A stretch of DNA of 64,000 bases from an uncultured Paracoccaceae bacterium (GTDB lineage: Bacteria > Pseudomonadota > Alphaproteobacteria > Rhodobacterales > Rhodobacteraceae): assembly GCA_947500825.1 (NCBI GenBank), contig CANMTR010000007.1:62001-126000 (forward strand), written 5' to 3'. The position numbers and the translations under genes were made by a program. Numbering within the stretch: the stretch's first letter is position 1; each line of letters begins with the position of its first letter. This document shows positions 18,376 through 26,153 of the stretch, in pieces. The notes under the pieces were generated by a model that made no database searches, was not told the origin of the DNA, and was given only the letters and a program-made list of their open reading frames with translations.

Positions 18376-19005
18376 ATGATCACGATGCCAATTCTTAGGA
18401 TCTCGGCCGCCGTCGCCATGCTCGCCGCGCCGGCGACCGCACAGAACAACTCCCTCTTCATCCTTCAGGACAACAGCACCGGGGGGATGTCCAACACGAT
18501 CTCCGTCGACCAGAGCGCGGCGAGCCGCTCCAGGGTGGGCTCCGCCGAGACACCGGCCGAGCAGATCGGCGGCGGCAACGTGGCGGACGTGTCGATCGTC
18601 GGAGAGGGCTCGCGCGTCGATCTTTCCCAGCGATCGGTGACCTCGCGGGTGGACGGCAACGACGTCTCCATTGATCTGTCGGGCACGACCCTTCTCGGCA
18701 CGGTCTCCCAGGCGGGGTCCGGAAACCGGGGAGCGGTATCCGTCTCCGGAGCGCGGGCACGGGGCTCTCTCGTCCAGGACGGGAACTTCAACGCAGGCAC
18801 CGTCTCGGTGTCGGGGAGCGACGCCTCGGGCGCGCTGCGCCAGATCGGCGACGGCAACGCGACCGATCTCGAGGTCAGCGGAGCCGGAACATCCGTGACC
18901 TACGACGTGATCGGCAACGGCCTCACGGCCGTCGTTCCGCCGACCGTCCGCTCGAACGGCGCGACGGTCACGATCACCCAGACCGGTCCCGGAGCGCCGA
19001 AATGA
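18376..19005 (+). CDS. Second curlin-like secreted protein (possible CsgB role)
   Basis: Secreted 209-residue protein with a signal peptide ending near MLAAPATAQ. The mature part repeats short hydrophilic units such as GGGNVADVSIVGEGSRVDLSQ, GSGNRGAVSVSG, DGNFNAGTVSVSG and IGDGNATDLEVSG: Gly-Asn turns every 10-20 residues with alternating small or hydrophobic residues, resembling curlin repeats but with fewer Gln. A GGGAGG site precedes the ATG. It sits between csgG and csgH, so a nucleator (CsgB-like) or minor subunit is the likely job; this is inferred from context. Confidence 0.75.
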   Translation: MITMPILRISAAVAMLAAPATAQNNSLFILQDNSTGGMSNTISVDQSAASRSRVGSAETPAEQIGGGNVADVSIVGEGSRVDLSQRSVTSRVDGNDVSIDLSGTTLLGTVSQAGSGNRGAVSVSGARARGSLVQDGNFNAGTVSVSGSDASGALRQIGDGNATDLEVSGAGTSVTYDVIGNGLTAVVPPTVRSNGATVTITQTGPGAPK

Positions 19006-19376
19006 GGGGGATGCTGACCGCCGCGTCCGTTCTCCTCGGCACCGCCCTTCCCGGGGCGGCGTCGGCCGAGTCGCTCGCCATCCCCGAAATCGCCGCCATC
19101 CCCGTCGACGGGGGCGTCAGGCTGGAGGCCAGCGTCCTGGGCATGGGCGACGGCGACGTGACCGCGACCTTCACGGTCGAGCGGGAGGAGAACGGGAACA
19201 GATTGAGCAGCTTCCAGAGCACCACGCTCCCTGTCTCGGCGGGTACCCGCGCCGTGGTCGCCCGAACCACCTTCTCGATGGCGACCGCCGCGCACCTGAC
19301 CGCGAATCTCGCGATCGAGGGCCGCGACGGGCATCTGGGGGACGCCCGCCTGACGCTCGGACCGGAGGGAGGCTGA
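19002..19376 (+). CDS. csgH: CsgH-like periplasmic curli chaperone
   Basis: Small secreted protein (124 residues) with signal peptide MRGMLTAASVLLGTALPGAASA and an Ig-like beta-sandwich pattern: VRLEASVLGMGDGDVTATFTVEREENGN followed by STTLPVSAGTRAVVARTTFSM. This resembles CsgH, the alphaproteobacterial counterpart of CsgC that keeps curlins soluble in the periplasm. The start overlaps the stop of the preceding curlin-like gene (ATGA), and the next gene begins two bases after its stop. Name is from pattern and position. Confidence 0.75.
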   Translation: MRGMLTAASVLLGTALPGAASAESLAIPEIAAIPVDGGVRLEASVLGMGDGDVTATFTVEREENGNRLSSFQSTTLPVSAGTRAVVARTTFSMATAAHLTANLAIEGRDGHLGDARLTLGPEGG

Positions 19377-19378
19377 CC

Positions 19379-20113
19379 ATGACCCGTGCCCGCCACCTCC
19401 TCGGCGCGTTTGCCACCGCGGCCCTGGCGAACTTCGGCGCGGCCGCGACCGCGCAGGACGACACCCGCTTCGTCGACGCGTTTTCGGGGCCGTGGTTCGC
19501 GTTCGACGTCGCGGCCCGCGCAGGAGAGGACCCCTGCCGGATCGACCTCGACCAGGGCGACGACGCCCCCCTCCCGGCCCGGACCTCCGGTTGCGCAGAG
19601 ACGCTCGCGGGCGTGTCGGGCTGGCGGATCGAGGGCGGAATGATCCACCTCATCGGGGGCGGCGGCGACGAGCTCGCGTCCCTGGGAGGCAACCAGTTCC
19701 GCATGACCGGAGAGGTGTCGCAGGCCGGCACCAGCCTGATCCTGGATCGCGCCGAGGGGGACGGAACGGGGGCCGACCTTGCCCGCGCCGTCCGGCGCCA
19801 CGGATGCTACTTCTCCGGCTTCGCCTCGGACTGCGCGGCACCCGAGGCACTCGCCGCCCCGCCGCGGGGCCGGGGTCGCATCACCGCCCTCGCCGACGTG
19901 AACGTCCGTGTCCAGCCGCGGCGGGAGGCCGAGATCCTGGGCGTCGTCGAGCGGGGATCGTCGATCGCCACCGAGAGCTGCCTGCAAACGGCGGACGGGT
20001 ACTGGTGCCGGGCCAGCTTCGGCGATGCCCCCGGCTGGATCGCCAAATCCGCCCTGCGCCAGGACGAATGGCCCGTCGTGACCTTCGTCGCGGAAACCCC
20101 CTCCGGGGATTGA
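19379..20113 (+). CDS. Secreted AprI/Inh-like plus SH3 domain protein
   Basis: Exported protein of 244 residues (signal peptide to about residue 26, ...GAAATAQ). Residues about 30-120 follow the AprI/Inh metalloprotease-inhibitor pattern: SGPWFAFDV, a Cys in DPCRIDL, a second Cys in SGCAETLAGVSGWRIEGG, then MIHLIGGGGDELASLGG and a beta strand ending TGEVSQAG. Residues about 165-235 form a bacterial SH3 domain (ALADVNVRVQPRREAEILGVVERGS ... YWCRASFGDAPGWIAKSAL). It is the last gene of the csg operon, two bases after csgH. A role in protecting curli or its exporters from proteases is conjecture. Confidence 0.7.
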   Translation: MTRARHLLGAFATAALANFGAAATAQDDTRFVDAFSGPWFAFDVAARAGEDPCRIDLDQGDDAPLPARTSGCAETLAGVSGWRIEGGMIHLIGGGGDELASLGGNQFRMTGEVSQAGTSLILDRAEGDGTGADLARAVRRHGCYFSGFASDCAAPEALAAPPRGRGRITALADVNVRVQPRREAEILGVVERGSSIATESCLQTADGYWCRASFGDAPGWIAKSALRQDEWPVVTFVAETPSGD

Positions 20114-20155
20114 TCCCCGCGACGGCCCCTCCCCCGCAAGGCTGAGCGGTCTCCC

Positions 20156-20185
20156 CCGCCCGTCACGACCCCGCCCGTCACGACC
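20156..20185. repeat. Two-copy tandem repeat, 15 bp
   Basis: The unit CCGCCCGTCACGACC occurs twice in perfect tandem in the gap after the csg operon. It is too short to call a functional element. Confidence 0.7.
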
Positions 20186-20261
20186 CCGCGCGGTGCGGCC
20201 ATGGCCCGGGGTCCCCGGGCGCGCTGCATCTCGCGGCCCTTGCACCCATTGCACGCAAAGC

Positions 20262-20290
20262 GAAAAGGGGGCGGAACCCGCCCCCTTTTC
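20262..20290. terminator. Bidirectional terminator between csg operon and ridA-like gene
   Basis: Perfect 13-bp inverted repeat GAAAAGGGGGCGG / CCGCCCCCTTTTC with a three-base loop. The A and T runs at the stem base suit termination in both directions. It separates convergent transcription units. Confidence 0.85.
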
Positions 20291-20363
20291 CGTATCGCCC
20301 TTCCCGCCGGGGCGGCCCCGTCTGGGGCGGTCGCCGCTCGTGCGAAAGGCCTATTTTCCTCTC

Positions 20364-20855
20364 TCAAGGGCGCACGGCGACGACCTCGATCTCCACGAGC
20401 CAGTCCGGGTTCGCCAGGCCCGCCACCTCGAACACGGACCGAGTGGGCAGCTCGGGTTGCTCCTCGGTGCCGAAATACTGGGTATATCCGTCCATGAAGC
20501 CCGCGAAATCCATGGCGTCGGCCCCCTCCGGCGCGACGAGGTAGGCCTGCATCTTGACCACGTCGCCCATCGCCAGGTCGAGGCTTTCGAGCTTCGCCTC
20601 GATGGAGGAGAGCGTGGTTTCCGTCTGCATGGCGGTGTCGCCGTAGCGCTCCGCGGACCCTTCCTCGGCCTCCTCGTCGGCCACCTGCGGGACGGTCCCG
20701 CTCAGGTAGACGAGCGTGGCGTCGGCGGGGACCTCCACCGCCTGCAGGATCGGGAAATCCGAGTCCGGCAGCGGGTGGCGCGTGACCTCGGAGGACTGGG
20801 CCATGGCGCCCCCCGCGGACAGGGCCAGGGCAAGGGCGGACAGGGTGATGCGCAT
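20364..20855 (-). CDS. Exported RidA-family protein
   Basis: RidA proteins hydrolyse reactive enamine/imine intermediates to ketones plus ammonia. This 163-residue member carries a clear signal peptide (MRITLSALALALSAGGAMAQ), unlike the cytoplasmic archetype, and has an acidic insert (VADEEAEEGSAERYGDT). The active-site Arg region PTRSVFEVAGL and the C-terminal WLVEIEVVAV are kept. The start at 20855 lies two bases after the cytochrome c stop, making it the last gene of an amine-oxidase operon, where it could detoxify imines formed in the periplasm. Confidence 0.85.
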   Translation of the reverse strand: MRITLSALALALSAGGAMAQSSEVTRHPLPDSDFPILQAVEVPADATLVYLSGTVPQVADEEAEEGSAERYGDTAMQTETTLSSIEAKLESLDLAMGDVVKMQAYLVAPEGADAMDFAGFMDGYTQYFGTEEQPELPTRSVFEVAGLANPDWLVEIEVVAVRP

Positions 20856-20857
20856 CG

Positions 20858-21298
20858 TCAGTGTTCTCCGGTGGTTTGCATGGGGTCTTCGGGCCGGGCC
20901 TGTTGCACGGCCTCGGCCGTGGCGTCCGCCTCGAAGTCGTTGAGCCCGGTCTGGAGGTATTCCACGACCGCGACGATCTGCTCGTCCGACATCAGCGGCC
21001 CGAGGGGCGGCATGCCGCGCAGGCCGCCCACCACGACCGTGATCGGGTAGGCCGCGTATTCCAGGTTGGGGTTGTCCGCCAGGGCCGGATAGGTGCCCGC
21101 CCCCGTGGCGCCCTGCCCGTCGGGCATGTGGCACCCGGCGCAGACATTGCCGTAGATCTCGGCGCCGGTCGTGCCGGTGATCGTCTCGTCGGCGAAGATG
21201 TCGGGCGCGCCACGGTCGGGGCTGGTTCCGGCCGATCCATCGTCCTGCGCGGTCGCGGCGGTGGCGAGGAAGAGCGCGGGGATCACGTATTTCATCAT
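20858..21298 (-). CDS. Periplasmic monohaem cytochrome c
   Basis: Class I c-type cytochrome of 146 residues: signal peptide MMKYVIPALFLATAATAQ, haem-binding CAGCH near residue 55, and the distal Met region GLRGMPPLGPLMSDEQIVAVVEYLQT. It is co-transcribed between the flavin amine oxidase (five bases upstream) and the exported RidA gene. The likely job is to accept electrons from the flavoenzyme, making that enzyme a dehydrogenase rather than an oxygen-using oxidase; this is inferred. Confidence 0.9.
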   Translation of the reverse strand: MMKYVIPALFLATAATAQDDGSAGTSPDRGAPDIFADETITGTTGAEIYGNVCAGCHMPDGQGATGAGTYPALADNPNLEYAAYPITVVVGGLRGMPPLGPLMSDEQIVAVVEYLQTGLNDFEADATAEAVQQARPEDPMQTTGEH

Positions 21299-21303
21299 CT
21301 GTC

Positions 21304-22878
21304 TCACCCGTTCAGGATCTTGTCGTGGAGCCTCGAGATGGCATCGAGCGAGGACAGGATCGCCCCCTCCTGCCAGGCCGGGAGATACGACAGGTGCTCT
21401 CCCGCGCAGACGACGCGGCGGTCGATCTGCACCGCCTGCGCGTAGTCGCGCTCCTTGTCCGCCCAGACGCCGGAGCATCCCAGCGTCCACGGGACCTTGT
21501 GCCAGGACACGGTCACGCCGGTCTTGAACTCGTCGCGGTACTGCGGGTGGATGCGGCTGCCGTATTCGAGCGCCGCCTCGATCCGGTCCTGGGGGCTCAT
21601 GGCGTTGAACTCGAACGACTCGGGCCCCCGCCACGTGTACCCGCCCAGCAGGACGGCCGGCCCGGATTGCAGGTACCCCGTCGAAGGGTAGCTGATCTGG
21701 CTGATCGGCAGGTCCGTGTAGCTGATCCCGCCGTAGATGTGCTCGTCCTCCTCCCAGAAGCGGCGATTGAACTCCAGGCCCCACTTCACCGACCCGTTGT
21801 AGAACATGGAATCGATGACCGAGGTCAGCTCTCCCGACAGGTTGTGCTCGATCTGGCCAAGCACCGAGAACGGGATCGTGCAGACGCAGTAGTCGGCGCT
21901 GGAGGTCCGCCGCTCGCCCGCGCCGTCCTCCCACGTCGCCGTGACGCCCCCGTCGTCCTGTTCCAGCGACACGACCTTGGCCTCGTAGGTGATCAGGTCG
22001 CCGACCTCGCGCTCGAAGCCGCGGGCGATCGCGTCCATGCCGCCCACGGGCTGGAACATCGCCAGCTGGTGGTTCAGCGTCTCGTGGGTCGAGAGCCAGG
22101 TCCACAGCTCGGATTTCAGGATCGTGGACAGGTCGATCGGGGCCGTGGGTTCGGGCGCGGCGTTCGCGCCTCCGCCCGGCGTCTTGGCATAGCCGCGGTA
22201 ATACGCCGTATCGAGGCTCTCCACGTACTCGTAGCTGTCGTTGAGAACGCCCACGTCCTTGAGGCTCTCGAGCAGCGCCTCGCGGTCGTCGGCCGAGACC
22301 ATGTCGTCCAGCTTGCCCTGGTCGACGGCCTTTGCCAGCAGCTCCGAGGTGTGCCCGCGGTGGTCGGTGGCGATCTCCTTGAACCGCTGCGGCTGGCCGC
22401 CGAAGGCGTCCTGCCGGTGCAGGTAGCTGTTGTGGTTCTTCTGGATGAAGGGCTCCAGCGGCACGCCCAGCCTGCGGCAATAGTCGAGGATCGCGTGGTG
22501 GTAATGCGGGATCCGCCACGGGCCGGGGTTGAGGTAGTTGCCCTCGGCGAAGTCCACGGTCTGCGTATCGCCCCCCAGCTCGGTGTAGGTGTCGCCGGAA
22601 TGGAGGGTCCAGCACCGCCCGCCCGCCTTCTCGCGGTATTCCAGGACCTCGACCTCGTAGCCGGCCGCGCGCAGCTCCAGCGCCGCGGTCAGCCCCGCGA
22701 GCCCCGCCCCGAGGACCAGGATCTTGGTTCCCTCCGGCGCGCCCTCCAGCCGGATCGGGCCGGAATAGGTCGAGGCCTGCGCATGCCCCATGGCCGTCAT
22801 CGTGTGCAGCATCGCGGCGCCGCCCGCGGCGGTTCCCACCATCTGCAGAAGTTGTCGTCGGGATAGGTCCGTCATCAT
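21304..22878 (-). CDS. Tat-exported flavin monoamine oxidase family protein
   Basis: FAD-dependent amine oxidase of 524 residues. The N-terminus MMTDLSRRQLLQMVGTAAGG is a Tat signal; the dinucleotide fold ILVLGAGLAGLTAALELRAAG ends with GGRCWTLHSG, and the FAD-contacting C-terminal segment reads VVCAGEHLSYLPAWQEGAILSSLDA. It oxidises a primary or secondary amine to an imine in the periplasm; the substrate is unknown. The double ATG at 22878/22875 was preferred because it puts the twin-arginine motif at the N-terminus. It leads an operon with a cytochrome c and an exported RidA. Confidence 0.9.
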   Translation of the reverse strand: MMTDLSRRQLLQMVGTAAGGAAMLHTMTAMGHAQASTYSGPIRLEGAPEGTKILVLGAGLAGLTAALELRAAGYEVEVLEYREKAGGRCWTLHSGDTYTELGGDTQTVDFAEGNYLNPGPWRIPHYHHAILDYCRRLGVPLEPFIQKNHNSYLHRQDAFGGQPQRFKEIATDHRGHTSELLAKAVDQGKLDDMVSADDREALLESLKDVGVLNDSYEYVESLDTAYYRGYAKTPGGGANAAPEPTAPIDLSTILKSELWTWLSTHETLNHQLAMFQPVGGMDAIARGFEREVGDLITYEAKVVSLEQDDGGVTATWEDGAGERRTSSADYCVCTIPFSVLGQIEHNLSGELTSVIDSMFYNGSVKWGLEFNRRFWEEDEHIYGGISYTDLPISQISYPSTGYLQSGPAVLLGGYTWRGPESFEFNAMSPQDRIEAALEYGSRIHPQYRDEFKTGVTVSWHKVPWTLGCSGVWADKERDYAQAVQIDRRVVCAGEHLSYLPAWQEGAILSSLDAISRLHDKILNG

Positions 22879-23195
22879 CCGCCCTCGGCCGTGAATCGTC
22901 CCCGGGATGCAGCACCCGGTCCGCCCGAAGCACCAGCCGCGCCCCCCGGCACGGACGCCCGAGAGGGGCCGCATGCTGCATCTTTCAGCACCCCGGCTGA
23001 CAATCCCGGCGGGAAGATGACGCCGCCCCGCACGCAAAGGCCGCGGGGCCGCCTGCCGTGCAGGATCAAGCGTCGTGCCCGACCGGCCGATGCCGATGGA
23101 ACGACGGAGTGGAAGGATGCAGGCTGTGATGGGTCCGGCTACGCGGTCGGGACACCGCGTCTCGCGCGTCCGGACCGCCGCGTCTTCGCCGCCCG
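22879..23195. other. Gene-free stretch upstream of the amine oxidase operon
   Basis: About 317 bases between the amine oxidase start and tRNA-Thr. It should contain the amine oxidase promoter; I cannot point to a convincing -35/-10 pair, and see no other element. Confidence 0.4.
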
Positions 23196-23271
23196 TGGTG
23201 CCCGCACCAGGAGTCGAACCCGGGACCTACTGATTACAAATCAGTTGCTCTACCAGCTGAGCTATACGGGC
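23196..23271 (-). tRNA. tRNA-Thr (anticodon UGU)
   Basis: Cloverleaf on the minus strand: acceptor GCCCGTA pairs with TGCGGGC, D arm AGCTCAGCTGGTAGAGC, anticodon stem-loop ACTGA-TTTGTAA-TCAGT with anticodon TGT, T arm with GGTTCGACTCC. The discriminator is A and the terminal CCA is encoded. Confidence 0.97.
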
Positions 23272-23324
23272 ACTGGCGGCTCGGGGATCGTCCTACACCC
23301 GAACGGAGCGCGCGGAAAGGGGCC

Positions 23325-24977
23325 CTAGCGGTTCGCGCGCGCCAGAACCCCCACCGCCGCGATCCCCACGCCGGTGACCAGCAGGGCGGCCGGCGCCGCG
23401 TCGCCGATGCGCTCCAGCGAGGCCTGCTCGTAGACCCGCGTCGCCAGCGTGTTGTAGTTGAACGGCCGCAGCAGCAGCGTCGCCGGCAGCTCCTTGACGC
23501 AATCGACGAAGACCAGCAGCAGCGCCGTGCCCACCGAGCCTCGGATCATGGGAAGGTATACGGAGGTCAGCGCGCCCCCCGCCGTGCGCCCCAACGCCCG
23601 CGCCGCCATGGGAAGGCTGGGCGAGACGCGCCCCATGGCGGCGTCCGCCGCGCCCTGCGCGATGGCGAAGAAGCGCACCATGTAGGCCAGGACGATCGCC
23701 GCGGCCGAACCGGTCAGGAGCAGCCCGGGATCGACCCCGGTCACCGCCGTCCAGAGGTCGGCCAGGGCATTGTCGGCCCAGGCCAGCGGCAGCAGCAGGC
23801 CCACGCCCAGAACGGCGCCGGGCGCGGCGTATCCCACGCTCGTCACCGGCATCAGCAGGCGCGGCAGGGCCCGCCCCGACAGACGCACCCCATAGACGAG
23901 GAACAGCGCCGCCAGCACCGTCAGGATCGCCGCCGCGCCCCCCGCCGACACGGTATGCCACAGCGCCAGGCCCAGCCCGGGGTCGAGCCACCGGTCGCCG
24001 TTGCCCAGCGCGTGACTGGCGATCACGCCCAGGGGCAGCACGAACCCGGCCGCGAAGGGCAGCGCGCAGAACGCCGTCGCCCCCCAGCCCGCCGCCCCCG
24101 ACAGGGGCCGGCGCACCGGGCGCCGCTCGGACCGGCTGAGCGCGTAGAAGCGCGAGCGGCGGCGCGACAGCTTCTCCAGCATCACCAGGACCACGACCAG
24201 CGCCAGGATCACGCAGGCTATCTGCGCCGCGCCGCCCGCGTTGCCCTGCTCCAGCCACACGGTGAAGATCCCCGTGGTCAGGGTCTGGACGCCGAAATAC
24301 TCGACCACGCCGAAATCGTTGATCGTCTCCATCATCACGATCGCCGTGCCAGCGGCGATGGCGGGGCGCGCCAGGGGCAGGCCCACGCGCCAGAACCGCG
24401 CCACCGGCCCGGCCCCCAGCGCCTGGGCCACGTCGAAGCTCTGGGTCGAGAGTTCGCGGAAGGCCGCGCGCGCCAGCAGGTAGACGTAAGGATAGAGCGC
24501 GGCCGAGATCACCGCGATCGCCGCCCCGCGCGAGCGGATCTCGGGGAAGGCGTAGTCGCGCGCGTTCTGCCAGCCCATGAGCGCGCGCAGCCCCGTCTGC
24601 ACCGGGCCCGCATATTCCAGGAAGTCGGTGAGCGCGTAGGCGCCCACATAGGCGGGGATCGCGAGGGGCAGCAGCAGCGCCCATTCCAGCCACCGCGCGC
24701 CGGGGAAGCGGTACATCACCACCAGCCACGCCGCGACGGTGCCCACCACCGCCGAGACGGCCCCCACCGCACCCGACAGCAGAAGCGAGTTGCCCAGGTA
24801 CCGCGGCAGCGTCGTCGAGACGAGGTGCCCCCAGATCGGCTCGGAAGGATGCAGGGCGAGCCAGAGGACGGTCGCGATGGGCATGAGGACAAGCGCGGCG
24901 ATCGCGGCCGCCCCCAGCGACCAGCGATCGGGCCGCACCGGGGCGGGCATCTCTATCCGAGCGTTTTCCTCGACCAT
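23325..24977 (-). CDS. Iron-type ABC transporter permease (FbpB/FutB family)
   Basis: Inner-membrane protein of 550 residues made of two fused permease halves, about twelve helices in all. Each half carries an ATPase-contact loop: FDVAQALGAGPVARFWRVGLPLARPA in the first (about 175-200) and AARALGRTAGGALTSVYLPMIRGS in the second (about 445-470). This two-domain layout is typical of ferric-iron importers (FbpB, AfuB, FutB). The binding protein and ATPase genes are not nearby. The gene starts at 24977; downstream is tRNA-Thr. Confidence 0.88.
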   Translation of the reverse strand: MVEENARIEMPAPVRPDRWSLGAAAIAALVLMPIATVLWLALHPSEPIWGHLVSTTLPRYLGNSLLLSGAVGAVSAVVGTVAAWLVVMYRFPGARWLEWALLLPLAIPAYVGAYALTDFLEYAGPVQTGLRALMGWQNARDYAFPEIRSRGAAIAVISAALYPYVYLLARAAFRELSTQSFDVAQALGAGPVARFWRVGLPLARPAIAAGTAIVMMETINDFGVVEYFGVQTLTTGIFTVWLEQGNAGGAAQIACVILALVVVLVMLEKLSRRRSRFYALSRSERRPVRRPLSGAAGWGATAFCALPFAAGFVLPLGVIASHALGNGDRWLDPGLGLALWHTVSAGGAAAILTVLAALFLVYGVRLSGRALPRLLMPVTSVGYAAPGAVLGVGLLLPLAWADNALADLWTAVTGVDPGLLLTGSAAAIVLAYMVRFFAIAQGAADAAMGRVSPSLPMAARALGRTAGGALTSVYLPMIRGSVGTALLLVFVDCVKELPATLLLRPFNYNTLATRVYEQASLERIGDAAPAALLVTGVGIAAVGVLARANR

Positions 24978-25071
24978 GGCGGCGGTCTAGCAGATCGCCG
25001 GGGGCTGTCCAGCGCCCGCCGCGCCGGGCGCGCCCCGGTCAGGCGCCGGGCAGGCCCCGGTCAACCCCCGC

Positions 25072-25335
25072 TCAGGCCATGCCCAGCGCGCTCTTGTACA
25101 TGTCGAGGACGGCCTCTTCCTCGGCCACGTCGTCGCGGTCGCGCTTCCTCAGCGCGACGATCTTGCGCAGCACCTTGGTGTCGTAGCCACGCCCCTTGGC
25201 CTCGGCCATGACCTCCTTCTGCTGGTCGGCGATCTCCTTCTTCTCCTCGTCGAGCCGCTCGAAGCGCTCGATGAACTGGCGCAGCTCCTCGGCGGTGACG
25301 TTGTAGCTGTCGTCGGGGGCGGACGCGTCGGACAT
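25072..25335 (-). CDS. gapR: GapR, DUF2312 chromosome-structuring protein
   Basis: Small (87 residues) helical DNA-binding protein that in Caulobacter binds overtwisted AT-rich DNA ahead of replication and transcription forks and stimulates topoisomerases. The characteristic run [19 protein letters not shown], the [19 protein letters not shown] segment and the C-terminal LDMYKSALG match the family closely. It stands alone between the iron permease and a small divergent membrane protein gene. Confidence 0.93.
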   Translation of the reverse strand: MSDASAPDDSYNVTAEELRQFIERFERLDEEKKEIADQQKEVMAEAKGRGYDTKVLRKIVALRKRDRDDVAEEEAVLDMYKSALGMA

Positions 25336-25476
25336 GGGGGTGCTGCCTCGCTCGTATCTCTGGGGTGGCCGTTCGGGCGCCGACCTCTAGGGCGGGTCCG
25401 GCGGCGAGGCAAGACGCTTGCGGGGCATCGCGCGATCGCTTAGGCGCGGACCCCGCGAACCAGGGGGAGAGCCGCG

Positions 25477-25692
25477 ATGGATGCGCTGATCTGGGCGGGG
25501 ACGATCCTGTCCGTGCTGGGGCTCCTGGGCCTCGGCTACTGCATCGTCGCGGCGATGGGGGCGAAGCGGTCGGGCCTCGACGAGGCCGCCATGCGCGCGC
25601 GCCTGCAACGCCTCGTCGCATGGAACCTGGGCGCGCTGGCGCTGTCGTCGCTGGGCCTGGTCCTGGTGGCGACGGGGCTGTTCCTGTCCTGA
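25477..25692 (+). CDS. Small two-helix membrane protein, unknown function
   Basis: Predicted protein of 71 residues with two hydrophobic helices (about 4-27 and 48-70) joined by a charged loop (AKRSGLDEAAMRARLQRLV). A good ribosome-binding site (GGGGGAGA) precedes the ATG. I do not recognise a family with certainty. The next gene begins about 40 bases later on the same strand. Confidence 0.7.
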   Translation: MDALIWAGTILSVLGLLGLGYCIVAAMGAKRSGLDEAAMRARLQRLVAWNLGALALSSLGLVLVATGLFLS

Positions 25693-25733
25693 GCGCCCTT
25701 GGCAGCCGGGCCTCGGGGGCCTAGAACGGCGCC

Positions 25734-26153
25734 ATGGACATACGCCGCATCACGCCGCGCTACGCGGTCAGCCCGCAGATCCGCCCCGAGGACGTTGCCG
25801 AGTTGAAGGAGGCGGGCTTCGTCCGCGTCATCTGCAACCGCCCCGATTCGGAGGTGTCCGGCGACGAGCGCGCCGAGGCGATCGGGCGGGCCTGCGCCGA
25901 TCACGGGCTCGACTTCGTGATCCTGCCCGTGGACCATTCCTCCCTGACGCCCGATCTCGTGGCCGAGCAGCGCGCCGCGATCGACGAGGCCGACGGCCCC
26001 GTCTTCGCCTATTGCCGCTCGGGGACGCGCTGCACCCATGTCTGGGCGCTGGGACAGGCGGGGCGGATGCCCGCCGACGATATCGTCGCCGCCGGGGCCG
26101 AGGCCGGATACGACCTCTCTCCGCTGCGCCCCGCGCTGGGCTCCGACCGCTAG
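25734..26153 (+). CDS. TIGR01244/DUF442 sulfurtransferase-like phosphatase-fold protein
   Basis: A 139-residue protein of the Blh/TIGR01244 family, related to dual-specificity phosphatases. It starts MDIRRITPRYAVSPQIRPEDV, has VRVICNRPDSE, and carries a Cys-x5-Arg loop, CRSGTR, near residue 98, which would be the catalytic P-loop. Related domains occur fused to sulfide-detoxifying proteins, but no such partner is seen here. Its stop TAG shares the palindrome CTAG with the convergent FliM/FliN-family gene. Confidence 0.85.
   Translation: MDIRRITPRYAVSPQIRPEDVAELKEAGFVRVICNRPDSEVSGDERAEAIGRACADHGLDFVILPVDHSSLTPDLVAEQRAAIDEADGPVFAYCRSGTRCTHVWALGQAGRMPADDIVAAGAEAGYDLSPLRPALGSDR

Noticed and set aside
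20156-20185. Possible CRISPR-like or regulatory tandem repeat
   Set aside because: Only two 15-base copies without spacers; listed as a small tandem repeat and nothing more.
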